Shown here in pieces: positions 33,312 to 40,141 of a DNA stretch of 40,141 nt. The notes under the pieces are model-generated. The model saw nothing but the letters and a program-made list of their open reading frames with translations. It did not search any database and had not been told where the DNA came from. A program made the translations under genes and the position numbers. This DNA comes from Opitutia bacterium (GTDB lineage: Bacteria > Verrucomicrobiota > Verrucomicrobiia > Opitutales > Opitutaceae). The stretch spans positions 1 to 40,141 of the forward strand of contig JANYBX010000200.1 of NCBI GenBank assembly GCA_025360615.1. Direction: 5' to 3'. Position 1 is the stretch's first letter, and the number at the start of each line of letters is the position of its first letter.

Positions 33312-34853
33312 TCAGAGTAAATCCGCCGCGAGTTCCGCCAGCTTCGAGCGCTCACCCTTGGTGAGTTTCACGTGCGCGGCGATGGACTGGCCCTTCATGC
33401 GGTTGTGGCAATAGACGAGGCCGTTGCTGCGGGCGTCGACGTAAGGGTTGTCGATCTGCGCCGGGTCGCCGATGAGCACGATCTTCGAGCCCTCGGAAAT
33501 GCGCGTGATCACCGTCTTCACCTCGTGCGGGGTGAGTTGCTGCGCTTCATCGAGGATGAAGAAGCGGCGCGCGATCGAGCGTCCGCGGATAAACGCGAGC
33601 GCCTCGATCTCCACGAGGCCGCTGCGGATCAGCCGCTCGTAGGGTTTCATGACGGCCGCACTGCCGTGGCCGCCACCGTGGCTGGCGTGACTCGGCTGCG
33701 GCGCGCTCATCTGCGTGGTGAAATGATCGTCGTGGCTGCGGAATTTTTTCTTCGAAACTTTCTTCGCGGCGAACTGCGGTTCCTTCTGCGGCTTCGAGGG
33801 CATGAGCACTTCGAGCGCGTCGTGATAGGGTTGCAGCCAGGGTTTCATCTTTTCCTCGAGCGAACCGGGAAGAAAACCGATGTCCTTGCCGAGCGCGATC
33901 ACGGGGCGGGAAATGGAAACCCCGTCGTAGTGCGAGTGGTCGTCGTGCGTCTGGTGCAGCGCGCACGCGGTCGAGAGCAGCGTCTTGCCCGTGCCGGCCT
34001 TGCCGTAACACGTGAGCAGGTGGATGCCGTCGTCGAGGAGCCCGTCCATGAAAAATTGCTGCTCAAGATTGCGCGGACGAATCGGAATGCCACCGGGCGC
34101 CTTCACGAAATCGGGAATTTTCAGGCGGCGCACGAGGCCGTCGCCATAGTAGCGCGCGGGCATCGTCTTGCCCTCGTCGGAGCGGAGCAGCACGTATTCG
34201 TTGAGGTAAAGCGCCTTTGACGAATCAGCGTCGAGATCGAACAGGCCCTCGGAGGCGAAGCGCTGCAGTTCGTAAACGTTGAGCGCGATTTCGCGGTAGC
34301 TCGCCTCCTCGTCCGTCTCGGGCACCTTGTCGTTGAGATAATCCTGAGACTCGAGGCCGACCGCGCGGGCCTTGAGCTGCATGTTCACGTCTTTCGTGAC
34401 AAGAATCGTCGGCGGCGGAAAACGCTCCTGCACGAAGAGCGCCGCCGCGATGATGCGGTTATCCTTTTTGGAAAGGTCCGGCAAAATCGCGCGCAGGCGA
34501 TCCATGGCGGCCGAGCGGCGCGAAGGATCGGCGAGATAGGGATTGATGATGATCGAGAGCGTGCCGCCGTTGGAAAGCTTCACGCCCTCGTGCATCGACC
34601 GGGAATCCGGCAGGAGCTCCTGCAAAATCCGGTGCACCCGGCGCGCGTTGCGCCCGCGCTCGGTGGACTGCTCGCCCTTGATGCCGTCGAGCTCCTCGAG
34701 GACCTCCACCGGGATGGCGAGGTTGTTGTCCTCGAATTTATAAATCGACTGCGGGTCGTGCAGGAGGACGTTCGTGTCGAGCACGAAGGTCTTAACTTTA
34801 GCTGCCACCCTGAGCCGCGGACTTGGGGCTGTCGCCCCGTGAAGGTTTTCCAT
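33312..34853 (-). CDS. PIN-PhoH fusion ATPase (PhoH2-like)
   Basis: 513 aa from ATG 34853; the ORF track start at 35150 reads into the LysR gene. An N-terminal PIN nuclease domain (about 20-150) shows acidic sites in FVLDTNVLLHDP, VEVLEELDGIKG, KKDNRIIAAAL and TKDVNMQLKA. The C-terminal PhoH ATPase (about 245-510) has Walker A GKAGTGKT and Walker B FFILDEAQQLTP, with a late IGDPAQIDNPYVD. PhoH2-type PIN-ATPases unwind and cut RNA in vitro. Between the two Walker motifs is an unusual Lys/His/Ser-rich insert of about 50 residues (KKVSKKKFRSHDDHF ... SHASHGGGHG). It is convergent with the HAD gene. Confidence 0.92.
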   Translation of the reverse strand: MENLHGATAPSPRLRVAAKVKTFVLDTNVLLHDPQSIYKFEDNNLAIPVEVLEELDGIKGEQSTERGRNARRVHRILQELLPDSRSMHEGVKLSNGGTLSIIINPYLADPSRRSAAMDRLRAILPDLSKKDNRIIAAALFVQERFPPPTILVTKDVNMQLKARAVGLESQDYLNDKVPETDEEASYREIALNVYELQRFASEGLFDLDADSSKALYLNEYVLLRSDEGKTMPARYYGDGLVRRLKIPDFVKAPGGIPIRPRNLEQQFFMDGLLDDGIHLLTCYGKAGTGKTLLSTACALHQTHDDHSHYDGVSISRPVIALGKDIGFLPGSLEEKMKPWLQPYHDALEVLMPSKPQKEPQFAAKKVSKKKFRSHDDHFTTQMSAPQPSHASHGGGHGSAAVMKPYERLIRSGLVEIEALAFIRGRSIARRFFILDEAQQLTPHEVKTVITRISEGSKIVLIGDPAQIDNPYVDARSNGLVYCHNRMKGQSIAAHVKLTKGERSKLAELAADLL

Positions 34854-34948
34854 TCGCGTGGGAATAATCTGGCCGGAAATTGGGAAACCGCTCGCGCTTT
34901 GTCCATCCCGGAGTTCATCACTTCGCGTGATCGTAACCGAAAAAATAC

Positions 34949-35893
34949 TTACACCGAGTCCGCCGACGCGCCGGGATTTTTCAGCCCAAGCACTTCCGTG
35001 ACCGAGTCGCACAGGCCGACAAACGTCTCCTCGGCCAGAGCTAAACGCCGGCCTTTCAGGTGCGCCACCCCCCAGCGGCGCCGCAGTTTGCGCGGTCCCA
35101 GCGGCAGCGAGACGAGCGCGCCGCTCTCCAATTCCTCCCGCGCAATCCACGGCGCGAGCAACCCGGCGCCGAGCCCGATTTTCACCAACTCTTTAATCGC
35201 CTCCATGCTGCCGAGCTCGATCACGTTGAGCAGCGTGATTTTTTCCTCGCGGAAATAATCGCTGACGAGCCGGAAGGTGAAACTCGTCTTGTTATAAAGG
35301 ATCAGCGTCTCCGTCGCGATCTGCTCGCGCGGCGGCCGGCCGAGTTTCGCCCACGGGTGCAGCGGCGCGACGAAGAACCGCAGCTCGTCGCGAAACAGCG
35401 GCACGAAAACGAATTCATCCTGCACTCCGGCCGGCGGCTCGATCACGATCGCGAGATCCACCTGCCCGGCGCGCAGCAACTCGAGCTGTTGCCCGTGGTC
35501 GCCCGGCTCGATGCGAATTTCGCACTTGGGAAAACTCTGGCGAAATTCCCGCAGCACCGTCGGCAGGATGTGCTGGCACGCCGTCGTGCTCGCACCGACG
35601 CGCAACCGGCTGTGGCCCCACTTCGAGAGATCATCCAGCCCCGCGCGCGCCGTCTCCATCTCGCGCAGAATTTTTTCCGTGTGCCGGAGAAACTGCTCCC
35701 CGGACTGCGTGAGCATCACGCGCCGCCCCACGCGGTCGAGCAGCCGGCACCCGAGATCGTCCTCCAGCGCCTTGATCGCGTGGCTCACGGCGGACTGCGT
35801 GAGAAACAAATCCTTGGCCGCGAGCGTGAAGCTCCCGCGCCGCGCGAGCGCGGAGAAGGCGAGGAGTTGGCGGCTGTCGAGCGTGGGTTTCAT
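34949..35893 (-). CDS. LysR family transcriptional regulator
   Basis: 314 aa from ATG 35893. The N-terminal winged helix has the LysR signature (LLAFSALARRGSFTLAAKDLFLTQSAVSHAIKALEDDLG, about residues 8-45). The effector domain follows (RLRVGASTTACQHILPTVLREFR, FPKCEIRIEPGD, VDLAIVIEPPAG, IKELVKIGLGAGLLAPWI). It belongs to the group that includes CysB/Cbl and CbbR-type regulators. It is divergent from the nitrate-uptake genes, and a perfect palindrome lies 12-30 nt upstream of its start, which fits autoregulation and control of the nrt genes. Effector not readable from sequence. Confidence 0.9.
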   Translation of the reverse strand: MKPTLDSRQLLAFSALARRGSFTLAAKDLFLTQSAVSHAIKALEDDLGCRLLDRVGRRVMLTQSGEQFLRHTEKILREMETARAGLDDLSKWGHSRLRVGASTTACQHILPTVLREFRQSFPKCEIRIEPGDHGQQLELLRAGQVDLAIVIEPPAGVQDEFVFVPLFRDELRFFVAPLHPWAKLGRPPREQIATETLILYNKTSFTFRLVSDYFREEKITLLNVIELGSMEAIKELVKIGLGAGLLAPWIAREELESGALVSLPLGPRKLRRRWGVAHLKGRRLALAEETFVGLCDSVTEVLGLKNPGASADSV

Positions 35894-35904
35894 GAATGAA
35901 TGCG

Positions 35905-35923
35905 TTTCATCGTTCCGATGAAA
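35905..35923. promoter_or_regulatory. LysR-type operator between LysR and nitrate genes
   Basis: TTTCATCGTTCCGATGAAA is a perfect 8 bp inverted repeat with a 3-nt centre and contains T-N11-A, the LysR box. It lies in the divergent gap, 12 nt from the LysR start. A further TGAATGAA just beside it might be a weaker second half site. Confidence 0.75.
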
Positions 35924-36001
35924 TTTTCCATGAGCAGTAATTACGCCACTTTCTCCCCGCTGGCACACCGCGCGCTAAAGAGCGGCCAACTCATCCGCGT
36001 C

Positions 36002-37108
36002 ATGTCCTCGCTCTCGCCCACTTCATCCGCTTCCGCCGCCCACCCGCGGCCGCTCCGCGTGGGGTTTCTGCCGCTGACCGACGCCGCTCCCCTGATCGTG
36101 GCGCAACACCGCGGCCTGTTTGCCGCGCACGGCATTCGCGTCGAACTCCAGCGTGAAGTCGGCTGGGCCACCATCCGGGAAAAAATCATCTACGGCGAAC
36201 TCGACGCCGCGCCCGCGCCCGCGCCGATGCTGTGGTCGACCCAACTCGGTCGCGATTGCGCGCCGTGCAACGTGCTCACCGCGCTCATCCTCAATCTCCA
36301 CGGCAACGCTCTCACCCTCTCCCGCGCCCTCTGGGAAGCCGGCGTGCGCGACGCCGCCAGCCTGCGGGAATTCCTCGGCACGCGCCGCGAGCGCCAGCCG
36401 CTCACCCTCGGCGTCGTCTCCCTGTTTTCCTCCCACCATCTCCTGTTGCGCGCGTGGCTGCGCAGCGGCGTCATCGATCCGGAGCGCGATGTGCGCATCG
36501 TCGTCGTGCCGCCCGCGCAGATGTTTCGCAACCTCGCCGCCGGCACCATCGACGGCTACTGCGCCGGCGAACCGTGGGGCTCCCTCGCCGTGCGCGAAGG
36601 TGCCGGCTGGTGCCCGACGTGGAGCGCGGAGCAATCCCCCGCCCACATCGAGAAAGTGCTCATGGTCTCGCAGGTCTTCGCCGACACGCGCGCTGCCGAA
36701 CACGCCGCGCTCATCGCCTCGCTCGTCGAGGCGTGCGCGTGGTGCGACGAACCGCAAAATCGCGAGCCGCTCGCGGAACTGCTCGCCGATGCGAAGCACC
36801 TCAATCTTCCCGCGCGCATCATCGCTCCCGCGCTCCTCGGTCGTTTCGAGTGCGGCTACCACCGCACCGAACTCGTCCCGGCCTTTCACGTCTTCTCGCG
36901 CGGCGATGCGAATATCCCCACCGCCGCCAAGGCCGCCGCGCTTCAAGCCGAGCTCGTGAGCGCCGGCCTCCTGCCCGCCGAAGCCATTTCCCCCGAGTTA
37001 CCCCGCCGTCTCTTTCGCGAAGATCTCCATCGCGATGCCATCCACCCAAACCAACATCACCATGAAGTCCTCATCCCATCAGACCCTCGCGGGGTCGCCG
37101 TCCGCTAA
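36002..37108 (+). CDS. NasS-like cytoplasmic nitrate/nitrite-binding protein
   Basis: 368 aa from ATG 36002; alternative starts at 35900 and 35930 add no signal peptide either. The NrtA/CmpA-type binding fold is clear: RVGFLPLTDAAPLIVAQHRGLF, VGWATIREKIIYGELDAAPAPAP, NLHGNALTLSRALWEAG, VVVPPAQMFRNLAAGTIDGYCAGEPWG. The lack of any signal sequence matches NasS, the soluble nitrate sensor that controls the antiterminator NasT in other bacteria. No NasT is in the window; a LysR gene is divergent instead. The 3' end overlaps nrtA by 47 nt. Calling it a sensor, rather than a second binding protein, is inference. Confidence 0.75.
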   Translation: MSSLSPTSSASAAHPRPLRVGFLPLTDAAPLIVAQHRGLFAAHGIRVELQREVGWATIREKIIYGELDAAPAPAPMLWSTQLGRDCAPCNVLTALILNLHGNALTLSRALWEAGVRDAASLREFLGTRRERQPLTLGVVSLFSSHHLLLRAWLRSGVIDPERDVRIVVVPPAQMFRNLAAGTIDGYCAGEPWGSLAVREGAGWCPTWSAEQSPAHIEKVLMVSQVFADTRAAEHAALIASLVEACAWCDEPQNREPLAELLADAKHLNLPARIIAPALLGRFECGYHRTELVPAFHVFSRGDANIPTAAKAAALQAELVSAGLLPAEAISPELPRRLFREDLHRDAIHPNQHHHEVLIPSDPRGVAVR

Positions 37109-38396
37109 ACCCGACGTCGCCTCGCTCAACCGCCGCCAGTTCCTCACGCGCGCCGCCGCCGGTGCCGGAGCCGCCGCACTCTGGTCGTCCCTCGGCACCC
37201 GCTCCTGGGCCGCCACGGCCGCCAGCGCCTCGGATGCGCCCGAAGTCGCGGACCTAAACTTCGGCATGATCGCGCTGACCGATTGCTCGCCCATCGTAAT
37301 CGCGCACGAAAAGGGCCTGTTCAAAAAATACGGTATCAACTCCACCGTGACGAAAGGCGCCAACTGGGCCGCCATCCGCGACAATCTTTCCAGTGGATCC
37401 ATTCAGGCCACCCACATGCTCATCGGCATGCCCCTCGCCTCGTCGATGGGTCTCCTCGGCGCACCGAAGAAACCGATGGTCATCCCGTGGATTCTCAACC
37501 GCAACGGCCAGGCCATCAGCCTCAAGGCCGAGTGGAAGGGCAAGGTCGGCGCCGACCCGAAAGCGCTGAAACCCCTCGTCGATCAGGCAAAAAAACTCGG
37601 CGAGCCCCTCACGTTCGCCGTCACATTCCCGCCCGGCACACACGCGATGTGGATGCGCTACTATCTTGCCGCCGGCGGCATCAACCCCGGTGGTCCCAAC
37701 GGCGAAGGCGGCGATGTCACCCTCATCGTCGTCCCGCCCGCGCAGATGGTGGCCAATTTGAAAATTGGCAAGATGGACGGCTTTTGTGTCGGCGAACCGT
37801 GGAACGCCCGCGTCATCTCCGATGGCACCGGCTTCACCTCGGTCACGACCCAGGACATTTGGAAGGACCACCCCGAAAAAGTCTGCGCCTTCACCGAGGA
37901 GTTCGTCGCGAAAAATCCGAAGACGGTGAAAGCCGTTCTTAAAGCTCTGCACGAAGCCAGCGTCTGGCTCGACGTCATGGAAAACCGCCCTGAGCAGTGT
38001 GACCTCGTCTCGAAAGCGACCTATATCAACTGCGATCCCAAAACCATCCTGGGCCGCCTCCAGGGCAAACTCGACTACGGCGACGGCCGCAAAGTCGACG
38101 ACCACCACTACATGCATTTCAGCAAGCGGAACTGCAATTATCCCCAGGCAAAATACGCCAAGTGGTTCCTGTCGCAATATCGCCGCTGGGGCATGGTCAC
38201 CGGCGCGCCCGACTACGAAGGCGTCGCCAAGCGCGTCATGCGCGCCGACATCTACGAAGAGGCGATGAAGGAAATCGGCTACGCCCACGGCGGCGCCGAC
38301 CACACACCCGAAACCCTCTTCGACGGCGCCACCTTCAACCCTGCCGATCCCGAGGCCTTCGCCAAGGGCTTCGCGGTAAAAAGCCTGAAGGGCTGA
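37062..38396 (+). CDS. nrtA: Nitrate ABC transporter substrate-binding protein NrtA
   Basis: 444 aa from ATG 37062. The N-terminus has a Tat-type signal (NRRQFLTRAAAGAGAAALW). The binding domain matches NrtA/CmpA: NFGMIALTDCSPIVIAHEKGLF, GANWAAIRDNLSSG, NRNGQAISLKAEW, IVVPPAQMVANLKIGKMDGFCVGEPWN and the C-terminal YAKWFLSQYRRWGM and FNPADPEAFAKGFAVKS. The length equals typical NrtA. It delivers nitrate (perhaps nitrite or, by family similarity, bicarbonate) to the permease NrtB. Start choice: ATG 37035 also lies in frame but gives a worse signal. It overlaps the NasS-like gene. Confidence 0.92.
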   Translation: MKSSSHQTLAGSPSAKPDVASLNRRQFLTRAAAGAGAAALWSSLGTRSWAATAASASDAPEVADLNFGMIALTDCSPIVIAHEKGLFKKYGINSTVTKGANWAAIRDNLSSGSIQATHMLIGMPLASSMGLLGAPKKPMVIPWILNRNGQAISLKAEWKGKVGADPKALKPLVDQAKKLGEPLTFAVTFPPGTHAMWMRYYLAAGGINPGGPNGEGGDVTLIVVPPAQMVANLKIGKMDGFCVGEPWNARVISDGTGFTSVTTQDIWKDHPEKVCAFTEEFVAKNPKTVKAVLKALHEASVWLDVMENRPEQCDLVSKATYINCDPKTILGRLQGKLDYGDGRKVDDHHYMHFSKRNCNYPQAKYAKWFLSQYRRWGMVTGAPDYEGVAKRVMRADIYEEAMKEIGYAHGGADHTPETLFDGATFNPADPEAFAKGFAVKSLKG

Positions 38397-38406
38397 TCCG
38401 CCCGAC

Positions 38407-38670
38407 ATGCCCGCCTCGCTTCGCACCTGCTACATTCGCGCCTTGGCCGAGCCCGCCGTTTGGCGCCGGGCCGCCCGCCTCGGTCTCGTAGTTGGCCTCA
38501 TCCAAGTCGCCCTCAACCAGGGCGACCACTGGGTGAGGGGCGAGGTCACCCGGCTTATCCTTCTCAAATCGGTCTCCTCCATTTTAGTCGCCGTCCTCGT
38601 CGTCCTCCTCGCCTCCGCCTCCACCCGCGCCGACGCCATTCGCTCCTCCCTCCACCATGAAAAAATTTAA
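38407..38670 (+). CDS. nrtS: Small two-TM protein, NrtS-like nitrate/nitrite transporter
   Basis: 87 aa with two membrane segments (LGLVVGLIQVALNQGD and ILLKSVSSILVAVLVVLLA). The NQGD-x-x-x-x-G-E pattern between them and the small size match NrtS, a short protein tied to nitrate/nitrite transport in cyanobacteria and other bacteria. It lies 10 bp after nrtA and overlaps nrtB by 14 nt, so it is part of the operon and translationally coupled. NrtS assignment rests on pattern and context and is less certain than its neighbours. Confidence 0.7.
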   Translation: MPASLRTCYIRALAEPAVWRRAARLGLVVGLIQVALNQGDHWVRGEVTRLILLKSVSSILVAVLVVLLASASTRADAIRSSLHHEKI

Positions 38671-39442
38671 ACTCGACTGGCTCTTTCTCCCGCTCATCGG
38701 CTTCGCCGTCGTGCTCCTGCTCTGGTCGATCTCCAGCGGCACGTGGGCGCCAAATCTCCCCTCGCCGCTCAAAACCTGGCAGTCCAGTCGCGACTACATC
38801 ATGGACCCGTTCGCCAAACGCGGCGAGATGGACCAAGGCATCCTCCGCTTCACCTGGTATTCGCTCATCCTCGTCGCGAAAGGCTACGCCCTCGCGCTGA
38901 TTGTCGGCACGCCCATCGGCTTCTGTCTCGGACTTTCCAAGACGTTTACGAAAACGTTCGACCCGATCATCCAGATCCTCCGCCCCGTCTCGCCGCTCGC
39001 GTGGCTGCCGCTCGGCCTCGTGCTCTTCATGAGCGCCGGCAAGGAGGCCGGCACCTACGGCGCGCTCTTCACCATCGCGATCTGCGCGATGTGGCCGACC
39101 GTGCTCAACACCGCCGTCGGCGTGCGCGCCGTGCCGCAGGATTTTCTGAACGTCGGCCGCGTGCTGAAACTCTCGCGTTGGAAAACGCTCACGAAAATCC
39201 TCATCCCCGCGACGCTGCCGTATATGTTCACCGGCTTCCGGTTGTCGCTCGGCATCGCGTGGCTCGCGATCGTCGCCGCCGAGATGCTCACCGGCCGGCC
39301 CGGCGCCGGCGGTTTTCTTTGGCAGGAATACAACGCGCTCATCTACGAGCACATCATTCTCTCGATTATCACCATCGGCCTCGTCGGCTTCGGCCTCGAC
39401 CGCCTGATGGGCCTCGTCGAGCGCCGGTTCAAATCGGTCTGA
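38657..39442 (+). CDS. nrtB: Nitrate ABC transporter permease NrtB
   Basis: 261 aa with six membrane segments. It has the binding-protein-dependent permease pattern: VGTPIGFCLGLS, DPIIQILRPVSPLAWLPLGLVLF, a conserved EAA-type loop region (VGRVLKLSRWKTLTKILIPATLPYMFTG) and IAWLAIVAAEMLTGRPGAGGFLWQEYN, which is typical of NrtB/SsuC/TauC transporters. It forms the membrane channel for NrtA with the NrtC/NrtD ATPases. The following gene in the operon is interrupted by the four-helix-bundle insertion, after which nrtD starts. Confidence 0.95.
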   Translation: MKKFKLDWLFLPLIGFAVVLLLWSISSGTWAPNLPSPLKTWQSSRDYIMDPFAKRGEMDQGILRFTWYSLILVAKGYALALIVGTPIGFCLGLSKTFTKTFDPIIQILRPVSPLAWLPLGLVLFMSAGKEAGTYGALFTIAICAMWPTVLNTAVGVRAVPQDFLNVGRVLKLSRWKTLTKILIPATLPYMFTGFRLSLGIAWLAIVAAEMLTGRPGAGGFLWQEYNALIYEHIILSIITIGLVGFGLDRLMGLVERRFKSV

Positions 39443-39482
39443 GCGGAATGTCCACCATGTGCGATGTATGAAGACTGATGTT

Positions 39483-39836
39483 CTAAACCGATTTTCGCGC
39501 CGTGCGGCGCATGGCGGAGAAAATTCGCACCAGCTCGCCGGCTTCCTTGCGCAACTCGACCAGCCGCGACTCGGGCAGAAAGGCTGCGCGCGCGATCAGC
39601 TCGATCCAGAACTCTGTTTCGTCCGCCTCCTCCAGCACGATGGCAAGCTTGTGGGCGAAATCCGCCCGGGACTTCGCGCGCTGCGTCGCCCGATAATTCG
39701 CGGCCACCGAGCACGCGCTGCGCGCGACCTGCGTCGCCACATTTTTTGCAGCCGCAGTCTTGGGCAGGCTCTCCGCCATCCGCATCACGCGGAGGGCAAA
39801 GATCATCGTCCGCTCGCACATCTCAGCCGGGTTCAT
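39483..39836 (-). CDS. Four-helix bundle protein (23S rRNA intervening-sequence protein family)
   Basis: 117 aa from ATG 39836, on the strand opposite to the nrt genes. The family signature is clear: RTMIFALRVMRMAESLPK, KNVATQVARSACSVAANYRAT, SRADFAHKLAIVLEEADETEFWIELI and LRKEAGELVRIFSAMRRTARK. These proteins form four-helix bundles, are found inside 23S rRNA intervening sequences and as stand-alone genes, and are related to the Avd accessory proteins of diversity-generating retroelements. Function unknown. It is flanked by CATC/GATG heptamer repeats and sits between nrtB and nrtD, which points to an insertion. Confidence 0.9.
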   Translation of the reverse strand: MNPAEMCERTMIFALRVMRMAESLPKTAAAKNVATQVARSACSVAANYRATQRAKSRADFAHKLAIVLEEADETEFWIELIARAAFLPESRLVELRKEAGELVRIFSAMRRTARKSV

Positions 39837-39845
39837 GCCTGATCC

Positions 39846-39876
39846 CATCACACATCAGCCATCGCTCATCAAACAT
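39846..39876. repeat. CATC heptamer repeat beside the four-helix gene
   Basis: Four consecutive seven-base units begin with CATC (CATCACA, CATCAGC, CATCGCT, CATCAAA), followed by CAT. A less regular GATG-rich stretch lies on the other side of the four-helix gene (about 39447-39480: GCGATG, CTGATG), so the flanks are roughly inverted copies. Confidence 0.7.
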
Positions 39877-39882
39877 TCTTCC

Positions 39883-40141
39883 ATGCCCTTCCTCGAACTC
39901 AACAACGTCACCAAAGGCTTCGGCGGTCCGCCGGTTCTCCAAGGCGTGAATCTCTCGATGGAGCGCGGCGAGTTCGTCGCCATCGTCGGCTACTCCGGCT
40001 CCGGCAAGACCACGCTCATCTCGCTCATTGCCGGCCTCACGCGGCCCGACTCCGGCACGGTGAAATTAAACGACCTCGAAATCACCGCGCCCGGCCCCGA
40101 CCGCGGCGTCGTGTTTCAAAATTACTCCCTGCTCCCCTGGC
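39883..40141 (+). CDS. nrtD: Nitrate ABC transporter ATP-binding protein NrtD/NrtC, 3' end outside window
   Basis: The ORF starts at ATG 39883 and is open to the window end (86 codons). It shows MPFLELNNVTKGF, Walker A GYSGSGKTT and the Q-loop VVFQNYSLLPW, all typical of nitrate/sulfonate/taurine transporter ATPases. Signature and Walker B lie beyond the window. Order nrtA-nrtS-nrtB-(insert)-nrtD supports NrtD or NrtC. The 46 bp before it is largely taken up by the heptamer repeat, so its expression may depend on readthrough or a new promoter. Confidence 0.9.
   Translation, partial: MPFLELNNVTKGFGGPPVLQGVNLSMERGEFVAIVGYSGSGKTTLISLIAGLTRPDSGTVKLNDLEITAPGPDRGVVFQNYSLLPW

Noticed and set aside
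39483-39836. Four-helix protein as Avd of a diversity-generating retroelement
   Set aside because: No reverse transcriptase, variable repeat or template repeat nearby; the general four-helix family is a better call.
1-40141. rRNA and tRNA genes, riboswitches, insertion sequences
   Set aside because: Reading both strands gave no tRNA-like cloverleaf, no rRNA segments, no cobalamin riboswitch near the B12 genes and no transposase. A systematic scan with covariance models was not possible here.

Overview
The window is a GC-rich, densely packed chromosomal segment that looks like an Opitutaceae-type member of Verrucomicrobiota. The basis is family content, not a database search. It holds a secreted PQQ sugar dehydrogenase with an Ig-like domain and a C-terminal domain ending in EVY-x-x-P, a large TonB receptor with a carboxypeptidase-regulatory N-terminal domain, several DUF1080 (3-keto-glycoside hydrolase-like) proteins, a LamG protein pair, and an ECF sigma factor with a long membrane-anchored C-terminal extension. 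No rRNA, tRNA, CRISPR array or transposase was seen. The window cuts a gene at each end: a sedolisin protease on the left and nrtD on the right.

Layout. 1-8.8 kb holds secreted and surface functions: a partial S53 peptidase (-), the sigma factor and a tightly coupled PQQ dehydrogenase (+), an NHL-repeat protein (-), a MOSC protein (-), a small secreted protein sharing the C-terminal domain of the dehydrogenase (+), and a DUF2127 membrane protein (-). 8.9-21.5 kb is a carbohydrate-use block: a rhamnogalacturonan acetylesterase-like SGNH esterase, a DUF1080 protein, a 530 bp regulatory gap with tandem palindromes, a TonB-dependent receptor with a clear terminator, two LamG proteins (one of 1275 aa), a dienelactone hydrolase-like protein, a small membrane protein and a second DUF1080 protein. 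Together these suggest uptake and outer-membrane or periplasmic breakdown of an acetylated, possibly pectin-like, polysaccharide.

21.5-29.4 kb shows rearrangement and mixed functions. A composite pseudogene joins the start of a third DUF1080 gene to a near copy of the 3' end of a coiled-coil membrane protein gene lying 4.5 kb away. It is followed by a UbiA-like membrane protein overlapping a methyltransferase, a CLC channel divergent from a MarR regulator with a palindromic operator between them, and a two-gene membrane-protein operon. 29.4-34.9 kb holds housekeeping and cofactor genes: peptide deformylase, a Gfo/Idh/MocA oxidoreductase, a striking heptamer-based long inverted repeat, cobalamin adenosyltransferase, a DUF6580 membrane protein, a HAD hydrolase, and a PIN-PhoH protein.

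34.9-40.1 kb is a nitrate-uptake locus: a divergent LysR regulator with a perfect T-N11-A type palindrome, a signal-less NasS-like nitrate-binding protein, Tat-exported NrtA, a small NrtS-like protein, NrtB permease and the start of the NrtD ATPase. The LysR protein and the cytoplasmic NasS-like protein are the likely nitrate-sensing parts. A four-helix-bundle gene on the opposite strand, flanked by heptameric CATC/GATG repeats, interrupts the operon between nrtB and nrtD.

The best candidates for something undescribed are the heptamer inverted repeats (two loci), the composite pseudogene, the LysR/NasS-like arrangement without a visible NasT, and the membrane-anchored sigma factor with duplicated C-terminal modules coupled to a PQQ dehydrogenase.
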